DNA of 43,707 bases from Sphaeroforma arctica JP610. Its lineage: Eukaryota > Opisthokonta > Ichthyosporea > Ichthyophonida. The DNA lies in assembly GCF_001186125.1 (NCBI RefSeq), contig NW_014040512.1:15979-59685 (forward strand), written 5' to 3'. Shown in pieces: positions 43,606-43,707 of the stretch. The stretch's first letter is position 1, and every line of letters starts with the position of its first letter. Below the pieces are notes generated by a model. It did no database searches. It was not told where the DNA came from and was given only the letters and a program-made list of their open reading frames with translations. Both the position numbers and the translations under genes were made by a program.

Positions 43606-43707
43606 GCTCATGCACATGAGCAGTCATAGAAGCTCCTCTCTCGATTTTCAGTTTGTCGATGCTTTGTGCATATGTAAACTTCGATGGAAATTAATAGGTT
43701 TCAAACT

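Overview
This window is nuclear DNA from an intron-rich eukaryote. Its genes have spliceosomal introns of roughly 160-1240 nt, GT-AG borders with many GTATGT-type donors, long (AT)n and (TG)n microsatellites, and AATAAA and TATA signals. The two protein genes I can reconstruct look opisthokont-like: a VDAC porin, and an SCC2/NIPBL cohesin loader whose N-terminus resembles animal NIPBL. A unicellular holozoan such as an ichthyosporean (Sphaeroforma-like) would fit, but that is an inference from style and not a database result.

Layout. Positions 1-2.5 kb: microsatellites, an E2F-type palindrome, and a possible first exon of an unidentified minus-strand gene running off the left edge. Positions 2.86-5.47 kb, plus strand: a four-exon VDAC gene (278 aa), with a 41-bp duplication of the 3' splice site of intron 1. 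Positions 5.5-6.9 kb: an intergenic spacer with a diverged tandem repeat and TATA-like boxes. Positions 6.97-36.79 kb, plus strand: one giant gene, which I reconstructed as 37 exons with fully consistent phases (6,831 nt, 2,276 aa). It encodes an SCC2/NIPBL/Nipped-B homologue. From N to C it has a NIPBL-like MAU2-binding-type N-terminus, a Q/H-rich low-complexity region, the conserved HEAT body, a PHD finger inserted in the middle of the body, and a low-complexity RS/acidic tail. Positions 36.8-43.7 kb: no convincing intact gene. This part holds a degenerate satellite of about 178 bp (about 39.4-40.8 kb), a decayed coding-like region (42.2-42.9 kb) and a 60-bp minisatellite at the right edge.

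Two things stand out. First, the cohesin loader carries a complete C4HC3 PHD finger, split by an intron. Animal NIPBL and yeast Scc2 lack it, while land-plant SCC2 proteins have one. Second, the introns of this single gene contain diverged 'ghost' copies of neighbouring exons: exons 4, 9, 11 (three copies), 22 (two copies), 24, 28, 30 and 33, perhaps also 25. Several keep the parental reading frame at the protein level, and at least one includes the donor site and flanking intron. This suggests recurrent local tandem duplication of exons followed by decay, or retention as alternative exons. The 41-bp splice-site duplication in VDAC and several diverged tandem repeats between genes look like products of the same process.

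The two genes are not functionally linked: VDAC is the mitochondrial outer-membrane metabolite pore, and SCC2 loads cohesin onto chromatin. Exon boundaries were set by splice consensus, phase and family alignment from memory. No transcript evidence was available.
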